Notes: generated by a model not told the origin, from the sequence alone. A stretch of DNA of 64,000 bases from Homarus americanus (GCF_018991925.1 NW_024737042.1:19541298-19605297); one strand, 5' to 3'. Shown: positions 10,803 through 23,485, counted from the first letter of the stretch. Numbers and translations are program-made.

Positions 10803-12153
10803 TTGAACAGCAATCACGTAGTTTAGTAACTCCCTCGCAGATGGTGTTATGAGGGACCTCAAGTGGTGTAGTAATTCCCTCACAGATGGTGTTATGGGGG
10901 ACCTGACGTGGTGTAGTAATTCCGTCAGAGATGGTGTTATAAGTGGCCTGACGTGGTGTAGTAATTCCCTCACAGATGGTGTTTAAGGGGCATCCCGTGG
11001 TGTAGTAATTCCCTGACAGATGGTGTTATGAGGGGCATCCCGTGGTGTAGTAATTCCCTCACAGATGGTGTTATGAGGGGCCTCACGTGGTGTAGTAATT
11101 CCCTCACAGATGATGTTATGAGGGACCTCACGTGGTGTAGTAATTCCCTCATAGATGGTGTTATGAGGGACCTCACGTGGTGTAGTAAATCCCTCACAGA
11201 TGGTGTTATGAGGGACCTCATGTGGTGTAGTAACTCCCTCACAGATGGTGTTATGAGGGACCTCACGTGGTGTAGCAATTCCCTCACAGATGGTGTTATG
11301 AGGGGCATCCCGTGGTGTAGTAATTCCCTCACAGATGGTGTTATGAGGGACCTCACGTGGTGTAGTTATTCCCTCACAGATGGTGTTATGAGGGACCTCA
11401 CGTGGTGTAGTAACTCCCTCACAGATGGTGTTATGAGGGACCTCACGTGGTGTAGTAATTCCCTCACAGATGGTGTTATGAGGGGCATCCCGTGGTGTAG
11501 TAATTCCCTCACAGATGGTGTTATGAGGGACCTTACGTGGTGTAGTAATTCCCTCACAGATGGTGTTATGAGGGGCCTGACGTGGTGTAGTAATTCCCTG
11601 ACAGATGGCGTTATGAGGGGCATCCCGTGGTGCAGTAATTCCCTCACAGATGGTGTTATGAGGGACCTCACGTGGTGTAGTCACTCCCTCACAGATGGTG
11701 TTATGAGGGACCTCGTGGTGTAGTAATTCCCTCACAGATGGTGTTATGAGGGACCTCACGTGGTGTAGTAATTCCCTCACAGATGGTGTTATGAGGGGCC
11801 TGACGTGGTGCAGTAATTCCCTCACAGATGGTGTTATGAGGGACCTCACGTGGTGTAGTAATTCCCTCACAGATGGTGTTATGAGGGACCTCACGTGGTG
11901 TAGTAAATCCCTCACAGATGGTGTTATGAGGGACCTCACGTGGTGTAATTTCCTCACAGATGGCGTTATGAGGGGCATCCCGTGGTGTAGTAATTTCCTC
12001 ACAGATGGTATTATGAGGGGCATCCCGTGGTGTAGTAATTACCTCACAGATGGTGTTATGAGGGACCTCACATGGTGTAGTAATTCCCTCACAGATGGTG
12101 TTATGAGGGACCTGACGTGGTGTAGTAATTCCTTCACAGATGGTGTTATATGA
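10803..12153. repeat. 45-bp minisatellite array (right copy)
   Basis: About 30 tandem 45-bp units, more regular than the left copy. The long open frames it creates (231 and 346 residues) are repeat artefacts. Occasional units are shortened (near 11714 and 11946). Confidence 0.95.
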
Positions 12154-12490
12154 GTGAGGTGTTTTCCCAGGCCTTCCTATCCAATCTCACGGGCAGTTAT
12201 CACTGGGTACCTGGGACCTCACTGTGTGAAGTTTAACTTGGTTATGTCTCGGCTGTTACTGTTGCGTTGTTCAACTTGTTCTCACTGACTTGAGCACTGT
12301 TTACCACTGTTCATCTCTGTTCAACACTGGTTCCATTCTTCTCCTAAATGAAATTGTAACTTCTGGCGAGAATTTGTTGATATTCCGGTGCGGAGGCAGG
12401 GAGGAGTTGGTATGGGCCAACTTAACAATTGACCTGGCTGCTCTCGGAGGAGCGCCAGGTACGTCTTGACCCTTCGGTGGTCAAGGATGT
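12154..12490. other. non-repetitive spacer with two hairpins
   Basis: No gene seen. Two adjacent inverted repeats lie at its right end: CCTGGC...GCCAGG (about 12430-12460) and CTTGACC...GGTCAAG (about 12464-12488). The second has a 7-nt loop containing CTTCGG. They directly precede another block of 25-bp minisatellite. Confidence 0.5.
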
Positions 12491-12905
12491 ATTGATGATG
12501 GGTGGTGTTATATGTAGTGATGATGGAAGGTGCTATATGTAGTGATGATGGATGGTGTTATATTTAGTGATGATGGTTGGTGTTATATGTAGTGATGATC
12601 TATCGATATAAAACAAAGAAGTATGTCTGTTTGCTTGTGTGTGTGTTTGTTTGTGTGTCCGCACGAGAATCTCGGAAACTACTTTACCTATCTGTACTGA
12701 TGATGGATGGTGTTATATGTAATGATGATGGTTGGTGTTATATGTAGTGATGATGGATGATGTTATATGTAGTGATGATGGATGTTGTTATATGTAGTGA
12801 TGATGGGTGGTGTTATATGTAATGATGATGGATGGTGTTATATGTAGTGATGATGGATGATGTTATATGTAGTGATGATGGATGGTGTTATATGTAATGA
12901 TGATT
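12491..12905. repeat. 25-bp minisatellite array with internal dispersed repeat
   Basis: Two blocks of the 25-bp unit (12491-12596 and 12691-12905) flank a second copy of the module seen at 10085-10185. Confidence 0.9.
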
Positions 12906-13035
12906 AGACAATAAAATAATAACAGTTCAATGCTAAAAAAATATACTTTGCTGTAAGTTGTAGTGAAAAACATGGTGGAACTTACATACACCGTTAATGA
13001 ACTATTGATAGAAGAAGTTTTGGGGACTGAACAGT

Positions 13036-13102
13036 GAGACAACGTGGAGCCTTCCGGAGGGTGGCGTCCTACCGTGTCCTAGCGAAAGAGCCGCCCGGAC
13101 CA
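13036..13102 (+). mobile_element. partial second copy of Helitron 3' subterminal sequence
   Basis: About 65 bp match 14038-14102 closely (GTGGAGCC...GGAGGGTGGCGTCC...GCGAAAGAGCCGCCCGGA) but stop just before the terminal hairpin is completed. It lies upstream of the helicase fragment in the same orientation, so it is probably a truncated neighbouring element or an internal duplication. Confidence 0.6.
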
Positions 13103-13234
13103 AACTTGGGATGGACAGCAAGTGTCATGTGGAGATCTAAAAAAAACTCCAACCAACCAGATCAGGCACACCCAACCCGACCCGTTAAACGACACAGAGG
13201 TTGAAAAGTCGTAGGTAATTTCATCCTTATATAT

Positions 13235-13388
13235 ACTACTACACGTTCACTACAACACCCGAACTACACGTTCATTACAACACCAGTACTACACGGTCAC
13301 TACAACACCCGAACTACACGTTCATTACAACACCAGTACTACACGGTCACTACAACACCCATACTACACGTTCACTACAACACCATTG
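13235..13388. repeat. 25-bp minisatellite, variant family
   Basis: Six units of ACTACACGTTCACTACAACA plus CCAGT or CCGA, alternating between two unit types. It lies between the truncated Helitron end and the helicase fragment. Confidence 0.9.
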
Positions 13389-13394
13389 GACCCC

Positions 13395-14041
13395 AGGTCG
13401 CTCACTATCATTATCCACCACTACAAGGATCACAAGTGGCTGCGTGAACGTGCAATTCTGGCACCAAAGAATGAAACAGTGGTTGAAATCAATATAACTA
13501 CTCAGACAGCTTCCAGGCAGTGAGACCTCATTCATATCTGTTGATACAGTAATCGGACCAAGCAGTCCAAAACCCTGCAGAATTCCTTAATTCTTTGGAG
13601 CCCGCTGGAATGGCTCCTCACCACCTTACTCTCAAGATTAGAATTCCTATAATGCTCTTACGAAATCTTGAACCACCAATCATCTGCAATGGCACAAGAC
13701 TGGTGGTGAAGAACATGATGCCACATGTACTGGAAGCTACATTACTGACAGGAAAAGCTAATGGAGAGGACGTTTTTATACCAAGGATACCTCTCATCAC
13801 CACTGACCTGCCATTTGAGTTCAAGCGACTTCAGTTCCCGGTTAAAGTGAGCTTTGCCATGACCATCTACAAAAGCCAGGGGCACTCCCTAAAGATGGTT
13901 GGCCTAAACCTGGTGTTTCCTTGCTTCTCTCATCGACAGTTCTATGTTGGATGCCTCAGAGTGGGAACTGGCAAAAATCTTTGCATACTTGCTGCTGATG
14001 GCAAAACCAAAAATGTGGTCTACCTTAATGCACTACTGTGA
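13395..14041 (+). pseudogene. Helitron Pif1-like helicase, C-terminal fragment
   Basis: The product is the C-terminal part of the Pif1-family helicase fused to Rep in Helitrons. The open part, 13595-14041 (148 aa), carries HHLTLKIRIPIMLLRNL, NGTRLVVK, FIPRIPLI, FEFKRLQFPVKVSFAMTIYK with SQGHSL (helicase motif V region), and a final QFYVGCLRV block (motif VI; usually QFYVACSRV, so the Ser-Arg here is altered to Leu-Arg). Upstream, in a shifted frame at 13421-13490, KWLRERAILAPKNETVVEIN continues the same protein. Rep and the N-terminal helicase motifs are absent. The stop codon is immediately followed by a Helitron 3' terminus, so this is a 5'-truncated element. Confidence 0.85.
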
Positions 14042-14121
14042 GACAATGTGGAGCCTCCCGGAGGGTGGCGTCCTACCGTGGCCTGGCGAAAGAGCCGCCC
14101 GGAAGGCGGCGATTCCGCTAG
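14038..14121 (+). mobile_element. Helitron 3' terminus: hairpin and CTAG
   Basis: Right after the helicase stop come a conserved subterminal block and a GC-rich hairpin (stem GCCGCC/GGCGGC at 14094-14099 and 14105-14110, 5-nt loop). Seven bases further on is CTAG at 14118-14121, followed by T. A short hairpin a few bases before CTRR, inserted 5' of T, is the classic Helitron 3' end. It acts as the rolling-circle replication terminator. Confidence 0.85.
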
Positions 14122-15098
14122 TAATAAATATAATAATAATAATAATAGACCATTAGATAATATCATTTAGAACTATAGTCTTCATTACAGACAAGTTACT
14201 ATAATGACAAGGTTCCTCAGTTGTTCCTATTCCACAGCCTTTATATCAGTTTCATAAGTCATTAAATAGTCTGCTGTAGACTTATCCTGCCTACGTGTAC
14301 ATATCTTTTAATGTTGAAATATGCACTGTTTGTTGAAGGCCATGTTAGAGGACTCAATTATCCACTTTTAGGTAGCCAGGGATTCTGTTCATAATTCACT
14401 CACATCATTACATGTCATTCCCAGTTTGTAGAGGGGCGCTTGAATATCCCCATGACCTCATGTCATTTCCAGAGGCTGAGAGAACGCTTAAAAACCAGCC
14501 CTCACCCCATGTCATTCCCAGATACTGAGGGGAAGCTTAAACCCCATCCTCACCGCCTGTCACTCCCAGAGGGTGGAGGGACGCCTAAAATTATCTAAAA
14601 ATGGATGAATTTGTGAAAGATTGTCTTTTAAAACTTTCTTATAGATTTGAATGATCTTTTTTTTTTTACTTGAGATCAATCAATCGATTAAGAAAGTAAT
14701 CATTATTACGTAACTGGTATAGGTATGACGCACCATTCCAGGAATGACCCCCATCCTAAAATGCCCCCTTCCACTTTCCATCAACCATGAAAAACTGTCT
14801 TACCAATGAGTTAATCAAAGAAAATTTGTTATTTAGAAAATTTAAAATGACTACTGGGAATGTATTAACACCTGTAATTCTATTCGTTGAACAAAATATT
14901 GGCTTTTAAACACAAATGATGATCATCACTTTACTCTTCCATGATATTCAGCAGGTGTTTCTTGCTGAAAGAAAATAAGATTTACTATATCAAGGGAAGT
15001 CTATCAATCAATCAGAGCACCGTCCTCATATCTCAGGGTTGGCGACCACAGTCCTCCACTCTAAATGTTTTCTGGCTGTTTTTACCAATCCTCCAAAG
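14122..15098. other. intergenic stretch with a 48-bp tandem repeat
   Basis: No gene seen. At 14411-14590 there are four imperfect copies of a unit of about 48 bp beginning ATGTCATTCCCAGA and ending in a C-rich block. The rest is AT-rich unassigned sequence. Confidence 0.55.
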
Positions 15099-15844
<746 letters not shown>

Positions 15845-15950
15845 AAATAACTATCATACATCTTAATCAGTGTTTTCAAACCATTTTTAACCTTTGGGCC
15901 ACTGACAAATAAATTTATGTAAATATATTATCAGTTTGAACTGACCATCA

Positions 15951-16800
15951 CTAAGTTTGTTGATTTAATTCCTTAATCAAACTAGCTTCAACCAGAAGTC
16001 TTTCTGTGACACAAGATGATTTAAAATAATTATGCTTTTTCCTGCAATGGGTGATTATTATTCCAACATGAACGAACAAGGCACTGTTTTCAGATGCTGT
16101 CCTGATATTATACTTATGTTGTTTGATTCTGAGCTGCAGTGTTTTTCCTGTCTGTCCTACATGATTATAATTACATTTGCTACATGGAATACAATAAACA
16201 CTTCCATTTACATTCAAACTTGGGCTATTCCTTATAACATATTGGTAATGGTTGAGCCACACTTGAAAACAACATTAATATTTCGAAGCTTGAGGGACCG
16301 AACTAACGGACAAATTCACGACGATAGGGCAGAGTCAAAATATTCTTAAGTGTAGGAACTTGTCTGGTTTGAGAGGAATGAAAGGATTTTAGGCCCTTTA
16401 AAACAACGATCAACAAACACAGAAGGGTACCTGAGTTTCTGTAATGGAATGAATGTGTTTCAATTCATCGTCAATAAATTCAGAGTCACAAATACGCAGA
16501 CATCTTAAGAACATTGCAGAAAAAAATTACATTCTGCAGAGATCAAGGTGATTCGATAAAAGTGAATGAAACTGTCTACCTGGGTGGGCTTATATACCTT
16601 AAATTTATAGGTTTGGCCATTTCTCATGATAAGCATATCAAGGAATGGAAGGGGATCCATTTATTTCTTCAATTTTGAATGTGATACTTGGGACAATATC
16701 ATTGCTTGTCTAAAAATTCCAATGGGTCACTGTTTCTAGGCCAAAGACAAAGAACATCATCTACATATCTACATATCTACACACCTTAGGACGGATAACC
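15951..16800 (-). pseudogene. Penelope-like element: RT thumb and GIY-YIG endonuclease
   Basis: On the minus strand the RT catalytic box RYVDDVL lies at about 16770-16750 (YVDD codons 16767-16756), followed by CLWPRNSDPLEFLD. Stops and frameshifts then run to a readable block near 16430-16370 (KLRYPSVFVDRCFK). The open frame 16262-15951 (103 aa) is a GIY-YIG nuclease: VYCIPCSKC, HVGQTGKTLQLRIKQHK and FVHV in the right order. RT followed by C-terminal GIY-YIG defines Penelope-like elements. The RT fingers and palm N-terminus are missing, so this is a 5'-truncated, inactivated copy. The inverted repeat at 15099-15844 lies at its 3' side. Confidence 0.85.
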
Positions 16801-16852
16801 CACTTAGACGGATACCACTTAGGACGGGATAACCCACTTAGGACGGATACCC
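16783..16852. repeat. short tandem repeat, unit about 20 bp
   Basis: Four uneven copies of CTTAGGACGGATAACCCA-like sequence between the Penelope and LINE remnants. Confidence 0.75.
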
Positions 16853-16859
16853 AAATTTA

Positions 16860-17897
16860 ATTTAGCAGCTACTTAGAACAACGCATAGGACAATCAATAA
16901 TGCCCAAAATAAACACATCCCTAAAAAAGAAAATTCAGATCGATATGAACCAACCAAATGGATGAATAATAGACTCTAGATTTCTAGGAAAAAGAAAGGA
17001 GTATATAGAAAAGTTAAGAAAGGCGAAAATCACTTACTTGGTTACTATCAGAACCTAACAAGACAGGTAAAAACAGAAATTAGGAAAGCAAAGAGAAATT
17101 ATGAAATCAAGGTAGCAAACTAATCGAAAAATAACCCAAAAGCTTTTTTATCAACTGTATAAATCAAAGGTTAGAGATACACAGGGTCCCTTTAAAAACT
17201 GATGGCACAGGAGAAATGACTGATGATGAGTTAGAAATGTGAGTACGTTAAAAGTCATTTTGGTTCAGTATTCACAAATGAAAACCTAGCACAGTTTCCA
17301 AGTTCATAAGGTATATAAACGACAGTATAGAAAATATGTTGATGAATATCAATATTACTAGTAACGATGTGCTTAAAGTAATTAACAAACTGAAGCTCTC
17401 ATAAATCGCCTGGTCCAGACGAGGTATATGCTAGAATATTAAAAGAATGTAGAGATGAGTTGAGTAATCCATTAGCAGTTTTATTTAATAAGTCATTAGA
17501 ATCGGCCTAGTGCCGAAGCTTGGAAACTTGCAAATGTAGTCTGATTTTCAGGGTGATAAATCAATAGCATCAAATTACCGTCCCATTAGTCTCACGTCAA
17601 TCATAGGCAAGTTGCTAGAGTCAATTATTGCCATAAAATCTGAAGCCACTCTTGAAACATTCAACTTAATTCAGTCTTTCAGCACGGGTTCACCCAGGGA
17701 CGTTCTTGTCTCTGCCAAATTTGCTTAGCTTTTTCTCAGAAGTATTTGAAGCGGTAGATAATGATAAGTCATATGATATAATTTATTTAGATTTCAGTAA
17801 AGTATTCGATAGAGTCCCTATGAGAGATTGATAAGGAAGGTAGAAGCACATGGAATAGGTGGATCAGTATTAAAATGGATTAGGTCATGATTAGAAT
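16860..17897 (+). pseudogene. decayed CR1-like LINE, cut by gap
   Basis: The plus strand reads, across many frameshifts, a pre-RT region (TRQVKTEIRKAKRNYE near 17065), SPGPDEVYARILKECRDEL near 17410-17455 and the RT motif SNYRPISLTSIIGKLLES near 17573-17625. A tract resembling the DFSKAFD motif is near 17790. The sequence enters the N gap before the active-site box. No frame is longer than about 60 residues, so it is an old copy. Confidence 0.75.
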
Positions 17898-17997
17898 NNN
17901 NNNNNNNNNNNNNNNNNNNNNNNNNNNNNNNNNNNNNNNNNNNNNNNNNNNNNNNNNNNNNNNNNNNNNNNNNNNNNNNNNNNNNNNNNNNNNNNNN
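17898..17997. other. assembly gap (100 N)
   Basis: Exactly 100 N. A LINE enters on the left, and a DNA-transposon terminus plus minisatellite emerge on the right. Confidence 0.99.
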
Positions 17998-18022
17998 ATT
18001 CGCCTTCGTATGACACACCCTA
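17998..18022. mobile_element. terminus of the 31.3-34.3 kb DNA transposon family
   Basis: The 25 bases after the gap (CGCCTTCGTATGACACACCC followed by TA) match the right terminal inverted repeat at 34306-34330 with a single mismatch and stop at the same CCCTA end. A further copy of that transposon family therefore probably lies in the gap. Confidence 0.75.
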
Positions 18023-19823
18023 CTGGACCATTACAACACTGGACTTCTACAACACTGGGCCACTATAACACTGGACCACTACAACACTGGACCACCACAA
18101 CACTGGACCACCACAACACTAGACCACCACAACATTAGACCACCATGACACTAGACCACAACAACACTAGACCACTATAACACTGGACTACCATAACACT
18201 AGACCACCATAAAACTAGATCACCATAAAATTAGATCACCATAAAACTAGATCACCATAACACTAGACCACTACAGCACTAGACCACCACAACACTAGAC
18301 CACCATAACACTAGACCACCATAACACTAAACTAACATAACACAAGACCACCACAACACTGGACCACCACAACACTAGACCACGACAACATTAGACCACC
18401 ATGACACTAGACCACCACAACACTAGACCACTATAACACTGGACTACCATAACACTAGACCACCACAACACTAGACCACCACAAGAGTAGACCTCCACAA
18501 CACTGGACCATTACAACACTGGACTACTACAACACTAGACCACCACAACTTTAGACCACCATAGCACTGGACCACCATAACACTAGACCAACACAACACT
18601 AGACCACCACAACATTAGACCACCACAACACTAGACCACCACATCACTAGACCACCACAACACTAGACCACCACAACACTAGACTATCACAACACTAGAC
18701 CACCACAACACTATACCACCACAACACTGGACCATTACACCACTGGACTACTACAACACTAGACCACCACAACACTAAACCACCACAACACAAGACCACC
18801 ACAACACTAGACCACCACGACACTGGACCACTACAACACTGGACTAAAACAAAACTGGACCATTACAACACTGGACTACTACAACACTAGACCACCATAA
18901 CACTAGACCACCATAACACTAGACCACCATAACACTAGACCACCATAATACTAGACCACCATAACACCAGACCACCACAACACTGGATCATTACAACACT
19001 GGACTACTAGAACACTGGACCACCATGACACTGGACCACCACAACACTAGACCACCATAACAGTGGACCACCATGACACTGGACCATTACAACACTAAAC
19101 CACCATAACACCGGACCATTACAACAGTGGACCACCACAACATTGGACCACCACAACACTGGACCACTATAACACTGGACCATTACAACATTGGACCATC
19201 TCCACAACGCTGGGCCACTACAACACTGGACCATTACAACACTGCTCCACCATAACACTGGACCATTACAACAGTGGACCATCGCCACAACGCTGGACCA
19301 CCACAACACTGGACTATCACAATATTGGACCATCACCACAACGCTGGAACATCACAACACTGGTCCAACACTACACTGGACCACCTCAACATTGAATCAC
19401 CCCCATAAAGCTGGACCACCACAAAATTGTACCATCACAACGCTGGACCACTACAACGCTGGTTCACCACAACATTGGATCACCACTATAAAGCTGGTAG
19501 ACCACAACACTCTACCATCACAACGGTGGACAACAACAACATTGGGTCATTACCACACAGCTGGACCACCACAACACTGGTCCACCACAACGCTGGACTG
19601 CCTTAACACTGGACCACAACTACACTGGACCATCAACACAACGCTGGACCACACAACACTGGTCCACCACAACGCTGGACCACTTTAACACTGGACCACA
19701 ACTACTCTGGACCATCACCTCAACGCTGGACCACACAACACTGGTCCACCACAATGCTGGACCACCTTAACACTGGACCACCACTACACTGGACCATCAC
19801 CACAACGCTGGACCAACAGACCG
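18023..19823. repeat. 16-bp minisatellite array
   Basis: About 110 units of GGACCACCACAACACT with substitutions (CACCATAACACT, CATTACAACACT). Unit order is patchy; toward the right end longer variants with ATCACCACAACGCT appear. Frames of 83-165 residues across it are artefacts. Confidence 0.95.
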
Positions 19824-19879
19824 TGGTCCTCTGACGCTGGGGCGGCCATTGAGTAATTTCCCGGGTGAGAGAATACTAA

Positions 19880-20404
19880 TATGGTTGTTTACTCTATAGG
19901 GGATACACCCCTCACTCTCACCTCTCACCCCTCATCTCTCTCTTGCACCATCCGTTACTCTTTCTCCGCCAATCTCCCCTTCACTCTTTCCTTTCCTCCA
20001 TTCCTCTCCCCTTACCTTCCATCCATTCCTCTCACCTTCCATCCATTCCTCTCACCTTTCTCCCTAACCTTTCCTCCATTCCACATCCCTAACCATTCCA
20101 CCTTTTCTCCATCTGGCTTTCCTTATCAATTCACCCTCTTTATTCCCCAATCTTCATTCCTCACCCCTTCTTCTTTCCTTTATTCTTACATTTTCTTTAA
20201 TTCTGCCATCATCCCTCATTCTATCACCATTCCTTACGTTTCTATACACTTCTTTTATACTGGACCACCGTTTTCTTTTTCCATCCCTATTACTCTTCCA
20301 TCCGACAACTCCCACTTTCCATTCCTTATCTCTTCCATCCCCCCTTTCTTACCTTCTCAGTGAGTGTAACCCTCTCTTTTCTATGCTCTGTTCTCTTACC
20401 CTTT

Positions 20405-20442
<38 letters not shown>

Positions 20443-20745
20443 ATTTTATATTTACCTCATGTTCTCTTCTTATATTTCTTCGTCTCTGTTTCTATCTTTT
20501 TATTTTTTCTCCTTATCTATCCTCCTATTCTCTTTCTTTTCTGTTTCTCTCCTTCATTTTCGCCAACTTCTCAACCTCTTCCTCTCCCTCTTCAGCCATC
20601 CAGCTAGTCTCTCCCCCATTCTCATCTGCCTATTGTCCTTTCCTGTCCACCGTTCCATCTTCCTTTCCCCCCTTCCCAACCTTCTCAACCCTCCCCCTCC
20701 CGTCTCACACTCATCCTTTCCCATGCCTCGGCCTTGAGTAGTACA
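19880..20745. repeat. CT-rich low-complexity tract
   Basis: Pyrimidine-rich plus strand including a perfect (CT)n run at about 20408-20440. The open frames here (60-160 aa, Ser/Pro/Leu/Phe only) are compositional. Confidence 0.85.
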
Positions 20746-20751
20746 ATCCTC

Positions 20752-22980
20752 CATTTTTTAGTTTAACAAATTTATTGGCAAAGCTTGTAGTACAGTTTGC
20801 CTATTCTGAGTAATTCAGTCAGGTCTTGACACTGAGGGTGGTATCACTTCTCACTGCCATGCAGGACAGAGGTTCATACACAAAGAAATACATCATATTC
20901 ATTAACAGCTATAAATGTATAGAGGTCAGATTCATGTGGGTAATGTCTGTCACTGTTCACTGCCATGCAGGACAGAGGTTCATACATAAAGAGATGCATC
21001 ATATTCATTGACAGTACATATACATATATATACACACACATACACATATATATACATATACATACATACTTATACATATATACATATACATATACATATA
21101 TATACACATATACATACATACATACATACAAATACACACACATACATACATATACGTAGGTCAGATTCATGTGGGTAATGTCACTCTTCACTGCCATACA
21201 GGACAGAGGTTCGTACACAAAGAATGCATCATATTCAATGACACTATATATAGGTCAGATTCATGTGGGTAATACCACTGTTCACTGCCATGCCGGACAG
21301 AGGTTCGTACACAAAGAAGGAAATACATCATATTCGTTAGCAGTATATATAGGTCAGTGGATCACATACATTGGAGTCATATTCTAATTGAAGACTAATC
21401 GGTGTGGGGTAGCAAATTTGGGATAAACAGCAAGAATGTCCTCAAGCACCCCCTGATTCAATGTAGTAACTACATAGTTCAAGATACAATAAGTCAGGTG
21501 GCCTGAAGTCTTTGACAGTGTCACATTCAATAATATAGTGTTCAAGTGTATGCTTTAAAGGTTTATCACAAAGTTTACATGCTGAGTGTTCCGGTATGGG
21601 TACAGCGTAACTAACTTGCCAGATGTGTCTGTATCCTAGTCTAATTCGGGCCACGACTACAGTACATCACATTGTCTGGTTCTGTCCTTATGCTGGCCAT
21701 ACCGGTATCTCTTGTCACAAAATTTGTCATATTTACTAATGCTACAACTGTCAGGTCTCTCTGCATTTCTCACTTCTTCTAGATCAGAGTTCATGATTCT
21801 GACTTGAATGTTTTTAATTACAGCATTGGACAGGCCAAGGTCACGGTCAACATTTTCTTTCTTACATGCCTCATTGGCCAGTCTATCAGCACGGTCATGA
21901 TACCTGATTCCAACATGGGACGGAATCCACACAAATTCGATACGAAAGTTGTTCTCATTGGCAGTTATCACATTCCTTTTAATATCACATACAACTTTAG
22001 ACATAGAGCCTGACGGGCTGTTCATTGATTTCAAAGCACTTTGAGAGTCACAGAATATCACCCCACCTCCATTTTCTTTGAGGTAGTCTGTGGCTAGGTA
22101 GATTCCAGTTAGTTCAGTTTGTGTTGTGCTGGCCCAGTTGTTCAGCCTTTGTTTGTTTGACACTATCATCTCTTTTTCTTTATACATTACAATTGCACAG
22201 CCTGTTTTACCTGTGTTTGTCTGCACAGAACCATCAGTAAAAGCATAACATTCACTTGATTTAATACTCTCTATGTGTCTGTTAATAGTTTCTAGTGTGA
22301 CACATCTCACCACATCGGTGTCTAGCATTTATTTACTACCAACAGGAGTGTAATTAATAGGAACTGATATATCCAGCCAAGGAGGAATGGCATTAATAGG
22401 TTCGTCTGGGGTGATTGGGACATTCAGTTTCAAGAGATCTGCAACTCTTTTATGAAGCCACGCCCCGAAGAGAGTCTTTTGTGGAAGGTTGGCGAGATGG
22501 TCGGGATTACTTAGATAGAACATCAACTCAGTTTGAGCTGTAGTTTGGGAACCATTGTTCTTCAAAACTTTGACACAAAACAAGGTATTAAGTAGAGCTA
22601 TCCACTCAGATAGGGAGGGCAGTCCGAGCTCTTTCCTCATGTTTACAATTCTGGTTGGTTTTGGGCAACCTAGAATGATGCGCATGGCTTCATTTTGCAC
22701 TAGCTCAAGGCTGTTGAGTTGTTTAGGCGGAATAGTCACAAGATGGAGAGCATATTAGTCAACTACAGAACGAATGACGTGAAGATAGAAAGTATGTTAA
22801 TTCCATAGCCCTCGCCAACAAGGGTTCTGAGGGGTTTAATGCGCTGCATTAGTTTGTCACGAAGGTTGCTGACAAAGTTTGCATCATTCACACAAATTCC
22901 AAGATATTTATAGGAGCTACATAGTTCCAAGGGCATGCTGTTAATGTTATAGTCAAGAGGCAGTGAACAGTTCCCCTTTG
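20752..22980 (-). pseudogene. LINE (Jockey/I superfamily) 3' half: RT end, RNase H, zinc knuckle
   Basis: The 5'-truncated copy starts (minus strand) near 22980 with the RT thumb (SYKYLGICVNDANF near 22910). It continues in 22739-22329 (136 aa; NEAMRIILGCP, LPSLSEWIALLN) and, after one stop codon, 22328-21657 (223 aa), an RNase H domain. All four acidic positions are visible: YAFTDGS, WASTTQTELTGIY, FCDSQSAL, HVGIRYHDRADRLAN. RNase H removes RNA from the cDNA hybrid in I and Jockey superfamily LINEs. After a frameshift, 21654-21442 gives RLGYRHIW and a CX2C..H..C knuckle (CKLCDKPLKHTLEHYIIEC). The 3' UTR carries a tandem repeat (20850-21360) and ends with an AATAAA-like motif and a short A run at about 20752-20775. 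Confidence 0.85.
20850..21360. repeat. tandem repeats in the LINE 3' UTR, unit about 90 bp
   Basis: Four copies of a unit containing CACTGCCATGCAGGACAGAG and GGTCAGATTCATGTGGGTAA. The second and third are separated by an (ATAC)n/(AT)n microsatellite at about 21010-21155. They lie between the coding remnant and the A-rich end of the LINE. Confidence 0.85.
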
Positions 22981-22989
22981 TTCTATCAG

Positions 22990-23485
22990 TGGAAGGGAGG
23001 TGAGGGGATATGGTGTTATAGGGGGTGAGGGGGTATGGTGTTACAAGGAGGTGAGTGGGTATGAAGTTACTAGGGGTATGGTGTTCTAGGGACGTGAAGG
23101 GGTATGGTGTTATACGGGGATGACGGTATGGTGCTATAGGGGCGTGAAGGGGGTATGGCGTTACAGGAGTATGGTGTTACACGGTATGGTGTTATAGGGG
23201 GTGAAGGGGTATGGTGTTGCAGGGGGTGAGGGGTATGTTTTACGGGGTATGGGGTTATAAGAGGGTATAAAGTTACAGGGGTGAGGGGAATGGTGTTACA
23301 GGGATGTGAGGGGGGTATTGTGTTACAGAGGGTGAGGGGGCATGGTGTTGCAGGGGGTGAGGGGTATGGTGTTGCAGGCGTGTGAGGGGGGTTATGGTGT
23401 TGCAAAGGTGTAAGGGGGGTGTATGCTGTTACAGGGGGTGAGGGAGTGTGGGTTGGGTGTTACAGAGTGGGGGAGGGGGTGTGTG
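22990..23485. repeat. G-rich minisatellite, unit about 24 bp
   Basis: Irregular units such as GGGGTATGGTGTTACAGGGG with variable G runs. It begins exactly where the minus-strand LINE stops. The frequent G runs make quadruplex formation possible on this strand. Confidence 0.85.

Noticed and set aside
18023..19823. CRISPR-like array of short regular repeats
   Set aside because: Head-to-tail 16-bp units without unique spacers in an animal genome; it is a minisatellite.
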